DNA from: Brevibacillus fluminis
Lineage (GTDB): Bacteria; Bacillota; Bacilli; Brevibacillales; Brevibacillaceae
Assembly: GCF_003710825.1 (NCBI RefSeq)
Contig: NZ_RHHQ01000007.1
Coordinates: 248,001-312,000, forward strand
Direction of reading: 5' to 3'
Length of the DNA stretch: 64,000 nt
Part shown: positions 26,702 to 35,233 of the stretch, in pieces
Numbering within the stretch: the first letter of the stretch is position 1
Layout: every line of letters starts with the position of its first letter
Position numbers and translations under genes: made by a program
Notes under the pieces: generated by a model
Seen by the model: the letters and a program-made list of their open reading frames with translations, nothing else
Told to the model about the DNA's origin: nothing
Databases searched by the model: none

Positions 26702-29409
26702 GTCAGCAGTTGATCTTGCAGCAATACTATACCCGTGCGCGGCAAGGGATTTTCCGCTCGAACGAAGGGTACGATACGATTGCCAAGTCGGAATCTCTCG
26801 ACAACAACTTCATTAAAAAAATGCTGCATCCGTTTTGCGGTTATGACGCGCCGAAAGAACTGCAGAAGCGCGGGGAACGCGATGTCAGCCTGTATCCGGA
26901 GTCGCTCGTCTGTTTTCACAGTGAGACGGGCGAGCTGATCCTGGGGCGCAGCGTCTATGTCGGCGCCGATTTCACCGGGCAGCGGAATACGTTTTTTACA
27001 CATAACTATGTGATTCCTCCGTCACGCCGGGATGAATTCCTGAAGGCTCCGGCAAAGATTTTTACAGCAGGTGGATTCGTCAGTCACCATCAGGCAGAAG
27101 GGGAGAAGAGCCTTCCGGAATTGACAGCAATCCCGCAAAACAGCTTGTCACAAGCGGGGGCAAACCCACGCCAGGTTTTGTCTCAGGAAGGCATTGACGA
27201 GAAGCTGTTCAAGCAGCTTCTTTATGCTGTGATCAGCTCGATCACAAGCAAGAAAAAGGTGTATGTCATTCTCAACGCGGATGTGTCCGAGTCGTCCTTG
27301 CGCGCCCGCGAGCTGCTGCGGGTTGTGTACGATGCGCTGCCTTATGAGCTGAGGCGCCATTTCGGGTTTATGACGTACAGCAGTGAGCCGCAGAGCAAAA
27401 AATACATCAATGTCATGTTCGTGGAGAAGGGCAGCATTCGGGCAGGGGATCAGCAGATCGAGAAAGACTTCCTTTTCGATTTCCCCAACCAGCGCTTCGC
27501 AAACGTCGATTTGCAAGGGGCGAGTCATGAGTATCTTGATTTCGCATGGCATACCCTTGAGCGGCCGCATATTCGCGAGCGCTTTTACGACTTTGTCGAG
27601 GAAGTGCTTGCGGGTGCGGACAGCTCGATTACGATGCGAATCGCGACCTACTACCAGCTTGCCGCTTTTTATCAGATCGAGCAGGGCATTGTGGAGCTGT
27701 ATAAACGCAACAAGGCGGGTATCTTGCATACGCTCGCCGAGTATGCGGGCAATGACAGCCTCCGTCAAAAGCAGCGGCTGCATGAGCTGTTCATGGGCCT
27801 GTTCCAGGAAGAGAATCGGGCGCTTACTGGCGGTAATCTCCCAACGCTTGACGTGCTCAAGGCGATCGTTGCTTATTATCCGCATGTTCAATCGGAAGCG
27901 GTTCAAGAGCAATTCGCCGCTTATTTCATCAACGTGCTCAAGCTGGCAAAAGAAGCAGGCGCTCATACGGAAGCGGCAGAGTTCTACAAGCTGCTGCAGG
28001 CATGCGAACCGTTGTTTTCACTTGTGATCAATGCGAGTTTGCAAAATCCGAAGGTAGTCAAGCCGGTTTTTGAAGAGTTTGCTGTAGAAAGACTTGGCGC
28101 TTGCCGGACGGTAAGTGAAGTTCAAAAGGAAATTCGCTATTGGTCGGCGCTTGCCGAGCAGTCGTTGCAAAATCGTGTTTTTCAGGAGCGGGCACAGGCA
28201 AGGATGCTGGAGCTGTTCGATGGCGAACGCGATCAGCTCGGCGCGCTGCTCGAACTGCATACATTTTTGGCAGACTTCACCCGTCAACGCACATGGGCGG
28301 AAGAAATCATCGCTTCGGCGGAGCGGAAATTTTTGGCCGGGATCAAGCTAGAATCGCTTGGCCGAGATGCTTTCGAAAAGATCGTAGCAATTCTTAGAGA
28401 GAAGCCGCAAGTTTTTCTACAAGTTTTTCTACAAGAGCTCGACCCGCAGAGCAGAAGAGAAGCGAAGATCTTGCTCGCAGCGGGAGAATTGCTGGAAAAT
28501 ACCCAGGTTTTTGACCCGGAGCAATTTTATAAGGAAATGAGCAGGGATGATGCCAGTACCACCCAGCGCATGCTGCAAAGCTTGCTGGAAGGCCCGTTTG
28601 GCAAGGAGCAGTTTTTGACCGTGACCTTCGCCTTTTACAATCCGGACTCGCCTCAGGCAGCGTCTTACCGGTTCTACGACATGCTGTGCTACATCAAGCG
28701 AAAAGGCGGCGCAGATAATGCGTTCGATTTTATCGTGTGGTCCATGTCGCGTCATATCTTTTTTACCAAACGAACACTGCTGGCCTCATACAAGGAGGGG
28801 CTTAAGCAGTATTTGACCCGGGACGTACCCGATGAGCTGCGCGATAAGCAGTCGCGGAAAAAGTGGTACGGGATCAAGCATCCGGAGCTGCGCAAAGTGC
28901 TCGAAGAGGTTGCGGATGAAACGTCGGGCGGACTGTCGCGGTTTTTCCGAAAATATATGGACAAGCTGCTAATCGGCGTGGCAGGGGTGATTTCCATCGG
29001 TGTGATCGCGTGGGTAGTTATGCTGTCGATGGGCGATCCAAGTCCGGCGCAAATGCCACAACAGCCTGTCGTGAACAATAATGGGGACAATCAGGAGAAC
29101 CCGGGTTCGCAGCCGTCCACCGGCCAGCAGACGGATCCCGGAACAGCGCCAACAGGTACGACGCCGAACGGAACCGTGCCGGGCAACGAATCGGTTCCTG
29201 CGTCGACGACACCAGCAGGGCCGAATGATCCGACCAAGGCAGGGCAAACTCCATCTCCTGCAACCGATTCGGGCAAACCTGCTTCCCCCGGCAAGACGGA
29301 GCAGCAGGGAGCGGGACAAGCGCCAACAGTCGGTTCCGGTTCAACGAATACAGGAACACAGACAAAAACGCCGGCAACAGGCAACAATCCGGCAACGGCA
29401 AAGCCGTAA
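26698..29409 (+). CDS. GAP1-like (GTPase-associated protein 1) membrane protein
   Basis: 903 residues, TTG start at 26698 overlapping the GTPase stop (TTGA). The N-terminal block (QQLILQQYYTRARQGIFRSN, then YDAPKELQKR) resembles the GAP1-N domain described next to GTPases in predicted conflict systems; a long helical middle follows. One membrane helix lies at about residues 758-780 (LLIGVAGVISIGVIAWVVML), after which about 120 residues rich in Pro, Thr, Gly and Gln probably extend outside through the wall. It has no catalytic motif I can name. It is the last gene before a terminator. The GAP1 label rests on recall of the family and neighbourhood and should be confirmed by profile search. Confidence 0.7.
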   Translation: MSQQLILQQYYTRARQGIFRSNEGYDTIAKSESLDNNFIKKMLHPFCGYDAPKELQKRGERDVSLYPESLVCFHSETGELILGRSVYVGADFTGQRNTFFTHNYVIPPSRRDEFLKAPAKIFTAGGFVSHHQAEGEKSLPELTAIPQNSLSQAGANPRQVLSQEGIDEKLFKQLLYAVISSITSKKKVYVILNADVSESSLRARELLRVVYDALPYELRRHFGFMTYSSEPQSKKYINVMFVEKGSIRAGDQQIEKDFLFDFPNQRFANVDLQGASHEYLDFAWHTLERPHIRERFYDFVEEVLAGADSSITMRIATYYQLAAFYQIEQGIVELYKRNKAGILHTLAEYAGNDSLRQKQRLHELFMGLFQEENRALTGGNLPTLDVLKAIVAYYPHVQSEAVQEQFAAYFINVLKLAKEAGAHTEAAEFYKLLQACEPLFSLVINASLQNPKVVKPVFEEFAVERLGACRTVSEVQKEIRYWSALAEQSLQNRVFQERAQARMLELFDGERDQLGALLELHTFLADFTRQRTWAEEIIASAERKFLAGIKLESLGRDAFEKIVAILREKPQVFLQVFLQELDPQSRREAKILLAAGELLENTQVFDPEQFYKEMSRDDASTTQRMLQSLLEGPFGKEQFLTVTFAFYNPDSPQAASYRFYDMLCYIKRKGGADNAFDFIVWSMSRHIFFTKRTLLASYKEGLKQYLTRDVPDELRDKQSRKKWYGIKHPELRKVLEEVADETSGGLSRFFRKYMDKLLIGVAGVISIGVIAWVVMLSMGDPSPAQMPQQPVVNNNGDNQENPGSQPSTGQQTDPGTAPTGTTPNGTVPGNESVPASTTPAGPNDPTKAGQTPSPATDSGKPASPGKTEQQGAGQAPTVGSGSTNTGTQTKTPATGNNPATAKP

Positions 29410-29416
29410 TCATCGA

Positions 29417-29456
29417 GAAGCCTCCGATCAGCCGAAAATCGATCGGGGGCTTTCTT
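29417..29456 (+). terminator. Terminator of the tubulin-like operon
   Basis: AGCCTCCGATC pairs with GATCGGGGGCT (one G-T pair) followed by TTTCTT, 8 bases after the stop. Confidence 0.82.
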
Positions 29457-29587
29457 ATTGTCAGGCGTAATCGAAAAAGCAGCTCGCTCTTCACAAGTGC
29501 CTATCGTAACGATTGATTTTCCTGATTGTTTTTCCATCCGGTCCATATGATAAGGTTATGGTACATCTATCGAAAAAGGAGAAACCA

Positions 29588-30490
29588 ATGAGAGACGTGA
29601 AAAGCCCAATCCCGCTATTTATTCCCATTATCGTCGGAATTATCGCAATTTCATTTTCACCGATTCTGGTCAGATGGTCGCATGCGCCCGCATCTGTCCA
29701 AGCGATGTACCGCCTGTTGATCACAGTTCTGCTGATGCTGCCGTTTGGCGGCAGATATTTCGGCACGATGAAAAGTATATCCCGCAAAAATTGGCTGCTC
29801 TTACTCGTTGCCGGATTTTTTCTCGCACTGCATTTCTTGCTGTGGATGAGCTCGCTTCTGTATACGACGGTTGCCAGCTCGACGATTTTGATGGCGCTTG
29901 AGCCGATGTTCGTGATGGTCGGAGCGTTTTTTCTGTTCAAGGAGCGTACGACGCCATTTGCCATTGCGGCGATGGGGGTTGCGATTATCGGAGCGGTTTT
30001 AATCGGCTGGGGCGATATCGGCGTCTCGGCGGAAAATGTGTACGGCGACGTGTTGTCCATTTTGGGGACGTTAGCGATGGCTTTCAACATGCTGGCTGCT
30101 CAGCAGCTTTTGACAAGGATCTCATCGTATGTGTACAGCCTGCTTGTGTTTATCATCGCAGGAGCGTTTTTTGCCGTGTACAATTTTTTGATGGGCATTC
30201 CGATGTTCAACTATCCGCTGGAGGAGTGGGGCGTTTTCCTGCTGCTGGCGATCGTGCCGACAGTGTTCGGGCACATTCTCTTCAACTGGCTTCTGCAATT
30301 CACCAATGGCACGACGATTTCCATGTGCGTGCTAGGCGAGCCAATCGGGGCGAGCATATTGGCGGCGGCTTTGTTCGGCGAAATGCTGTCGTTTTCGCAA
30401 ATGACCGGGGGCGTGTTCGTCGTCGTCGGACTGTACCTGTTCTTGCGGACCAACCGGGTATCGTATGAAGTGAATTCGTCGACGGCGTAA
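29588..30490 (+). CDS. EamA/DMT-family transporter
   Basis: 300 residues from the ATG at 29588 with AAAGGAG upstream; the frame opens earlier at 29513 without a good site. Ten hydrophobic helices in two repeats of five are typical of the drug/metabolite transporter superfamily (EamA domains). Recognisable features are SPILVRWSHAPASVQAMYR in the first repeat and MCVLGEPIGASILAAALFGE in the second. It is probably an exporter of a small metabolite or amino acid; the substrate is unknown. It is monocistronic, bounded by terminators on both sides. Confidence 0.88.
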   Translation: MRDVKSPIPLFIPIIVGIIAISFSPILVRWSHAPASVQAMYRLLITVLLMLPFGGRYFGTMKSISRKNWLLLLVAGFFLALHFLLWMSSLLYTTVASSTILMALEPMFVMVGAFFLFKERTTPFAIAAMGVAIIGAVLIGWGDIGVSAENVYGDVLSILGTLAMAFNMLAAQQLLTRISSYVYSLLVFIIAGAFFAVYNFLMGIPMFNYPLEEWGVFLLLAIVPTVFGHILFNWLLQFTNGTTISMCVLGEPIGASILAAALFGEMLSFSQMTGGVFVVVGLYLFLRTNRVSYEVNSSTA

Positions 30491-30510
30491 GAGAAACGAG
30501 TGCGGACAAA

Positions 30511-30557
30511 AAAAACAAGCATGAGCGCGTAGTAAACCGCAACCATGCTTGTTTTTT
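30511..30557. terminator. Bidirectional terminator
   Basis: AAAAAACAAGCATG pairs with CATGCTTGTTTTTT between the convergent EamA and MFS genes. Confidence 0.88.
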
Positions 30558-30609
30558 CATTTGGCCGGAATGCTGCCGGTCCTTTGTCCAGCGTTGCCAT
30601 CCTGCTTTT

Positions 30610-31788
30610 TTACGCCGAGCTATTATCGGTGAGCGGCACCTTTTGCCCGACAAGTGGTCGCGTGATGGAAAAAATCGCGCAAACCAGGGAGAGAACGACG
30701 ATCGCGGCACCTACCCATGCGTTGTAAAAAACGGAGGCTCGCTCGGCTACAAAGCCCCCGATGAGGGAACCGCCGGCCACCCCGATATGCAGGACAGAGG
30801 TATTCAGCCCCATTTGGATGTCAGCGGTCTCCGGGGCGCAGTGAATCAGGTAATGCTGCTGCGCTGGAGAGATAGCCCAGCTCAGGCTGCTCCATAGCAC
30901 CATCACGACCATGAAGAGGGCGAACGAATGGGTCGCAAGCGGCAGAAACGCCATGATGACAGCGAACAGCGAAATGATCGTGATGATCGAGCGCGTCGCC
31001 CCCCATTTATCGGAAAGCCAGCCGCCGATCCCGCCCCCCATTACGGCAGCGATTCCGAACAAAAAGTACGTGATGCTGAGCCAACCGGCGGACAGTCCCA
31101 TCGTCTGCTGCAAAAAGGGCGTAAAATACGCGTACAGCGTCAAGTGCCCGGTTAGCATGAAAAATGGCGTAAAATGAGCGCTGATGATTTTGACGTTTTT
31201 CAAGGCGGCGAGCTGCTGCTTCAAAGGGACAGGGTCGGGTGTGGACACCTTCGGCAAAAACAGGCCGAGGCAAACCATTGCGACGATGGAGAGAGCAGCG
31301 ATCAGCCAAAAGGGGGCTCGCCAGCCGTACAGATTGCCGAGCATCATACCCAAAGGTACGCCAAGCACAAGTGAGCCGCTGATTCCCATGAATATGACAC
31401 CGATGGCTCTGCCACGATACGCAGGCTGGACAATTCCCGCCGCGATTGTGATCGATAAGATGACGAGCAAAGAACCGCTGGACGCTGCCACGATTCGAGC
31501 CAGCAGCAGAACCAGATAGGACGGGCTGAGCGCAGCAAACACATTGCTTAAAAAGAACACGGACAGACAGGCGAGATACAGCTTTTTTCGCTCCACCTGC
31601 CGTGTGAGATGCAACAAAATAGGGGCCGTAATCGCGAAAGAGAGCGAGAAGACCGTGATGAGCTGGCCGGCAGCGCTAAGTGAGACAGACAGATCCCGGG
31701 CGATCATGTCCAGCGTGCCTCCGATAATCAGCTCGACTGTACCGACGACGAACGAAGCGATAGCCAAAATGTACACGCGTGGATTCAC
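30610..31788 (-). CDS. MFS exporter, DHA1 type (PbuE/AraJ-like)
   Basis: 392 residues from the GTG at 31788, which follows AGGAAGGAG by about 10 bases; the frame runs on to 31863 across a hairpin and that start is rejected. Twelve membrane helices are visible. The first (VYILAIASFVVGTVELIIGG) and the conserved RGRAIGVIFMG loop after helix 4 are typical of the arabinose/purine efflux group. The substrate is not determined. It lies downstream of a TrmB-type regulator on the same strand, which may control it, but a terminator-like hairpin separates them. Confidence 0.85.
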   Translation of the reverse strand: MNPRVYILAIASFVVGTVELIIGGTLDMIARDLSVSLSAAGQLITVFSLSFAITAPILLHLTRQVERKKLYLACLSVFFLSNVFAALSPSYLVLLLARIVAASSGSLLVILSITIAAGIVQPAYRGRAIGVIFMGISGSLVLGVPLGMMLGNLYGWRAPFWLIAALSIVAMVCLGLFLPKVSTPDPVPLKQQLAALKNVKIISAHFTPFFMLTGHLTLYAYFTPFLQQTMGLSAGWLSITYFLFGIAAVMGGGIGGWLSDKWGATRSIITIISLFAVIMAFLPLATHSFALFMVVMVLWSSLSWAISPAQQHYLIHCAPETADIQMGLNTSVLHIGVAGGSLIGGFVAERASVFYNAWVGAAIVVLSLVCAIFSITRPLVGQKVPLTDNSSA

Positions 31789-31810
31789 AAAGACGAAACT
31801 CCTTCCTAAA

Positions 31811-31842
31811 ACAAAAAAGGTTACTACTAATATAGTAACCTT
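31811..31842 (-). terminator. Terminator or attenuator between regulator and MFS genes
   Basis: A perfect 10-bp inverted repeat (AAGGTTACTA, 6-base loop, TAGTAACCTT) is followed on the minus strand by TTTTTTGTTTT. It ends the regulator transcript 30 bases after its stop and lies just upstream of the MFS ribosome site, so read-through could also be regulated. Confidence 0.75.
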
Positions 31843-31872
31843 AAAATGGAGATGCGACAACAAATCATTTGT

Positions 31873-32631
31873 TCAGTACCTCAACCGCACAAGCATTTTC
31901 CGAATATCCTCATCACCGAACAACAGGTCGTAATGCTTTTGCGTAATCTGCGACAAGGCGACGTCATGATAAAAGAAGTCCGCAAAAAACTTCACGAATG
32001 GCTGGGCGCCCGTCTTGATCGCATGCCACTGGCCTTGTTCTTCCCCGGCAAAAATCATGTCGCGTTCATCAGCGACAATCAGCTGGGATTTCTCCAGCCC
32101 ATTGTGCTCCTTGCTCGGAATCAACAGGTGAACATTGGACAAACCTGTTTCAAGCGACCCGATCACGAGCGCTTCGATGTGGATGCCTTCCCGCTCCTTT
32201 TGCAGCAAAAGGGGCAAATAATCCGCGAAATCCTGGCTCCATGCCATTATTCGGATGGATTCGCTGGCTTGCTGGATCATCTGCTTGATCTCGGCGCGGA
32301 TGGAAGCATCCACTTTCAGGCTCCATACGCGGTCATCAATCACCCGCTTCGGCGTCAGCGAGGCGGCAAGCTGTTCCATATCTTGCTGGAACTGCCGTGT
32401 CAGCTTGTCGATGAGGCTCGGCAGCGGCAGGGCGGCATATAATTTTTTCTTTTCCGAAACGGTATCGAGCACCATGCCTTTCTCAATCAGGCGGGAGAGC
32501 ACTTCATAAATTTTGGCTTTGGGTACGCCAGAATGCTTGACCACGAGCGCCGCGTCCATCGGCTCGCTGCTTCCGGCCAGCGTCTCATATACTTTGCTTT
32601 CGTATTGGGAAAAGCCAAATGTTTGCAGCAT
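31873..32631 (-). CDS. TrmB-family transcriptional regulator
   Basis: 252 residues from the ATG at 32631, with GGAGG 6 bases upstream; the frame extends to 32664 without a site. The N-terminal winged helix (MLQTFGFSQYESKVYETLAG, then GVPKAKIYEVLSRLIEKGMV) is typical of TrmB. The C-terminal part resembles the PLD-like effector region of such proteins. TrmB proteins sense sugars in archaea; bacterial ones are mostly uncharacterised. The MFS gene downstream is the obvious candidate target. Divergent from mobA. Confidence 0.85.
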   Translation of the reverse strand: MLQTFGFSQYESKVYETLAGSSEPMDAALVVKHSGVPKAKIYEVLSRLIEKGMVLDTVSEKKKLYAALPLPSLIDKLTRQFQQDMEQLAASLTPKRVIDDRVWSLKVDASIRAEIKQMIQQASESIRIMAWSQDFADYLPLLLQKEREGIHIEALVIGSLETGLSNVHLLIPSKEHNGLEKSQLIVADERDMIFAGEEQGQWHAIKTGAQPFVKFFADFFYHDVALSQITQKHYDLLFGDEDIRKMLVRLRY

Positions 32632-32758
32632 ACGTTCCTCCACATCTTGTCCACGGGAAATCAAGTGATGCTTCTATTATACATCGTTTAGCGAAAAAGA
32701 TGGAAAACCTGGCGAGGATGCAGGTGAAATCATTTTGACAGGGTCGCAGGAGAGGTGC

Positions 32759-33433
32759 ATGATGGAACAAAGAAACGCAACGAAAAGGGGGGGCGGATGC
32801 CTCATGAATAGCACGTATAGCATGTGCGGCGTCATTTTGGCAGGCGGACGAAGCAGCCGAATGGGGCAGCGCAAAGAATTGCTGGGTTGGGGCGCAGAAA
32901 CGCTGATCGAACACCTTGTCGGCTGTGTCCGGGCGCTGTCGCTTCCTTGCTTGGTCGTGACGAACGAACCGCAGCTGCTGCCGGATTCCGTAACGAACGA
33001 TTCGGAGATACAGGTGAGCTGCGATGCGGTGGAGCCATGCGGACCGCTGGGCGCCATCCTCACGGCATGTCGGCTCCGTACGGAAGACAGGCTGCTGCTG
33101 CTCTCCTGCGATCTTCCTTTTGTCACACCCGGCGAGTTGGAAAAGCTGCTCGCCTACCAAGCCAACGTGGAACAATGGGATGCCATTTTGGCCCAATCGC
33201 AAAATCGGCTGCATCCGCTGCTCGGCATCTACTGCAGGGAAACGCAACCTTTCTGGGAGAGCGCCTATGCGAATCGGGAGCTGAAACTTATGGCGACATT
33301 AGGCAAAATGCGAGTACATGCCGTACCGGAGGACGTGCTCGATCCATGGACGACGTACAACGCCAATACGCCGACAGAGTACGAGCGGGCACTGGCAGAA
33401 TGGTCGGTCCGCCGTGAAGGGGAAGCAAAATAA
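32759..33433 (+). CDS. mobA: Molybdenum cofactor guanylyltransferase
   Basis: About 224 residues from the ATG at 32759 (AGGAGAGG at 32748-32755) or 209 from the ATG at 32804, which is closer to usual MobA length but has only a G-run upstream. The nucleotidyltransferase motif GVILAGGRSSRMGQRKELL and the LSCDLPFVTP metal-binding block identify it. It attaches GMP to molybdopterin to form the guanine dinucleotide cofactor used by formate dehydrogenase and nitrate reductase. It is first of a Moco group with fdhD on the other strand and moeA and mobB downstream. Confidence 0.92.
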   Translation: MMEQRNATKRGGGCLMNSTYSMCGVILAGGRSSRMGQRKELLGWGAETLIEHLVGCVRALSLPCLVVTNEPQLLPDSVTNDSEIQVSCDAVEPCGPLGAILTACRLRTEDRLLLLSCDLPFVTPGELEKLLAYQANVEQWDAILAQSQNRLHPLLGIYCRETQPFWESAYANRELKLMATLGKMRVHAVPEDVLDPWTTYNANTPTEYERALAEWSVRREGEAK

Positions 33434-33449
33434 AAGCGGGCGCTGCGAC

Positions 33450-34247
33450 TTACGGCAGCTGTACCCGCTCATGATGTGTATAGACATTCAGTTTATTGCC
33501 CCTGACAAAACCGATCGCGGTAATCGCGAGCTCTTCGGCCAAGTTTAGGGCGAGCTCGGTTGGAGCGGACTTGGAAATTAGAATTCCTGCGCCGATTTTG
33601 GCCGATTTCAGCAACACTTCCGAGGAAATGCGTCCGCTAAAGACGAGTATTTTGTCATTCGTCGCAATCCCTTCCTTCAGGCAATGGCCAAAAATTTTAT
33701 CCAGCGCATTGTGGCGTCCGATATCGGAATAGCCGAGCAAAATCCCTTCCGGTGTGCAAAGCGCCGCATTGTGCACGCCGCCCGTGCTGCGGTGCATGGC
33801 AGACGAGGCTTGCAGCTTGCTCATCAGGTCGATGCATTGTGCAGGTGTTACGACCGTGTTGCTCTCCACCGGCTTGGTCGTCCGCGCATCGCTGAAAAAG
33901 TAGAACGATTGGCGGCTTTTGCCGCAGCAGGACGTGATTCGCCGCTTGGAGTAAAACTGTTGCGACAAAAGTGTCTGTTCATGCAGTTCAATGTATGCGA
34001 AGCCTTGGGCCGTATCAATCGAAATGTGCTTGATCTCGCTATGGCTGCGGATGGCACCTTCGGAAGCGAGAAAACCGATGACCATTTCCTCCAGATCGGA
34101 AGGTGTGCAGACGATGGTGGCGAATTCCTGATCGTTGACGAACAGCGTAAGCGGATATTCCGTGACGATTTCATCTTCTTCCCATGATGCCGTCAAGTCG
34201 GTGATCTTGAGTACGCGCCGTTTGATGGTTGAATCCAAGTCGGACAT
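33450..34247 (-). CDS. fdhD: Formate dehydrogenase sulfurtransferase FdhD
   Basis: 265 residues, normal length. FdhD passes sulfur from cysteine desulfurase to the molybdenum cofactor of formate dehydrogenase. The reactive cysteine site is TSCCGKSRQS (Cys107 and Cys108), the form seen in Bacillus rather than the CxxC of E. coli. Conserved blocks such as LYGYSDIGRHNALDKIFG and VFSGRISSEVLLKSAKIG are present. It is convergent with mobA, 16 bases apart. No formate dehydrogenase gene is in the window. Confidence 0.95.
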   Translation of the reverse strand: MSDLDSTIKRRVLKITDLTASWEEDEIVTEYPLTLFVNDQEFATIVCTPSDLEEMVIGFLASEGAIRSHSEIKHISIDTAQGFAYIELHEQTLLSQQFYSKRRITSCCGKSRQSFYFFSDARTTKPVESNTVVTPAQCIDLMSKLQASSAMHRSTGGVHNAALCTPEGILLGYSDIGRHNALDKIFGHCLKEGIATNDKILVFSGRISSEVLLKSAKIGAGILISKSAPTELALNLAEELAITAIGFVRGNKLNVYTHHERVQLP

Positions 34248-34389
34248 ATGTACCTCCCCAAAAGTCTGGAATGAAAAAGGTAACGTTCACATGATAGTAT
34301 ACATGGCGAATAATTCTCTGTCACACCAATTTCATCGATTAATCAAATGGACGGGAAACGCGAATAGGCGGGAGTGGCGAAATCATCTG

Positions 34390-34419
34390 TTGAAAAAATT
34401 AGCTGAACAGTGCTACATT
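34390..34419 (+). promoter_or_regulatory. Candidate sigma-A promoter for the DUF2294 gene
   Basis: TTGAAA at 34390-34395, 18-base spacer, TACATT at 34414-34419, 41 bases before the ATG at 34461. Confidence 0.5.
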
Positions 34420-34460
34420 GGGGGTAGTACAGAAAATAGGTAAAGGTGATCTGCCTCGTA

Positions 34461-34826
34461 ATGAATAAATATGAAGCTGAATTCAGCAATCTGGTCAGAG
34501 CTTTCCGCAAACGTCATATGGGAAAAGGACCGAGCAAGGTCATGACCACCTTTTGCAAAAATTGGGCGATCAGCGAAATGGAAGGCAATCTTTCGCCAGT
34601 GGAAAAATTCATTGCCACAGCGGAGGAAGGAAAGCAAATGCTCCGTTCCGCCCGCACGGAAATGGTCAAGGAGATGTACCGCAAGAACCGTCCGGTCGAA
34701 ATAGAACAGCTGTTGGGCGCAAAATTCGTGGATTTGTTTGTCGATATCGACATCGAGCGAGATTTCGGCATGTCCATCTTTGTGTTCGACCAAGACATCG
34801 AGAAGAAATTCAAGCACGAGTCGTAA
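34461..34826 (+). CDS. DUF2294 family protein
   Basis: 121 residues from the ATG at 34461, 10 bases after AAAGGTGAT; a GTG at 34446 in the same frame lies inside that site. The sequence pattern (KYEAEFSNLVRAFRKRHMGKGP, then SPVEKFIATAEEGK and VDLFVDIDIERDFGMSIFVF) fits DUF2294, a small alpha/beta family that in Bacillales is often found near formate dehydrogenase or Moco genes. Function unknown. It lies between fdhD and moeA here, which agrees with that association. Confidence 0.8.
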   Translation: MNKYEAEFSNLVRAFRKRHMGKGPSKVMTTFCKNWAISEMEGNLSPVEKFIATAEEGKQMLRSARTEMVKEMYRKNRPVEIEQLLGAKFVDLFVDIDIERDFGMSIFVFDQDIEKKFKHES

Positions 34827-34918
34827 GCCAGACAGCGCAGCGTTCCTGCGCATCGTTTTGGCTGACTGCTCTCGCCTACATGGGACATTGACACCTGGTA
34901 GCGGACCTGCCAAGGACA

Positions 34919-34975
34919 ATCGCCGTGAACCCTTCACTGCCTCGGGCAGTCGAGTGGCTTCATGGCGATTTTTTC
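34919..34975 (+). terminator. Branched terminator-like structure upstream of moeA
   Basis: The outer stem ATCGCCGTGAA with TTCATGGCGAT (one G-T pair) encloses a hairpin ACTGCC-TCG-GGCAGT, and TTTTTT follows. It may simply end the DUF2294 transcript or form the expression platform of a leader RNA. Confidence 0.6.
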
Positions 34976-35116
34976 ATCGTATGGCGCACCAGCTGTGAGC
35001 AAGAGTATCGAAATGGGATGCGAGAGAGCCACACAGCGAGTAGAATGGAAAAGGACAGGACTTTTGCCAAATCCGCTTGCCATTGCGCACGATAGGAGAA
35101 ACAAGGGCAGCGAACC

Positions 35117-35199
35117 GATTTTTGCAAGAAAGTGGGACGGAAGCGCGAATGCTGAACGGCTGATGGAGCCCCCTTCCGTAGAGCTTTCTTGTAAAAATC
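35117..35199. repeat. Long-hairpin repeat element, short copy
   Basis: Arms GATTTTTGCAAGAAAG (35117-35132) and CTTTCTTGTAAAAATC (35184-35199) pair with one mismatch, and an inner ACGGAAG/CTTCCGT stem continues the hairpin. The same arm sequence and the flanking GCAGCGAA recur at 40022-40050. Non-coding; lies 34 bases before the moeA start. Confidence 0.7.
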
Positions 35200-35233
35200 T
35201 ACGAACGACCGCTGCAGCCAAGGAGGAAAAAAG

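Larger units (their letters stand above)
34827..35233 (+). other. Gene-free stretch before moeA with several structured elements
   Basis: This 407-base gap has no credible gene. It contains a hairpin at 34826-34864 (GCGCAG with CTGCGC, enclosed by AGCCA and TGGCT), a branched terminator-like structure at 34919-34975, an unstructured middle, and a long hairpin repeat at 35117-35199. The moeA ribosome site AAGGAGG lies at 35219-35225. A structured leader for moeA is possible, but I could not match it to a known riboswitch. Confidence 0.5.

Noticed and set aside
34827..35233. Known Moco riboswitch
   Set aside because: I compared it by eye with the E. coli moaA leader and could not align the conserved segments; kept only as an unassigned structured leader.
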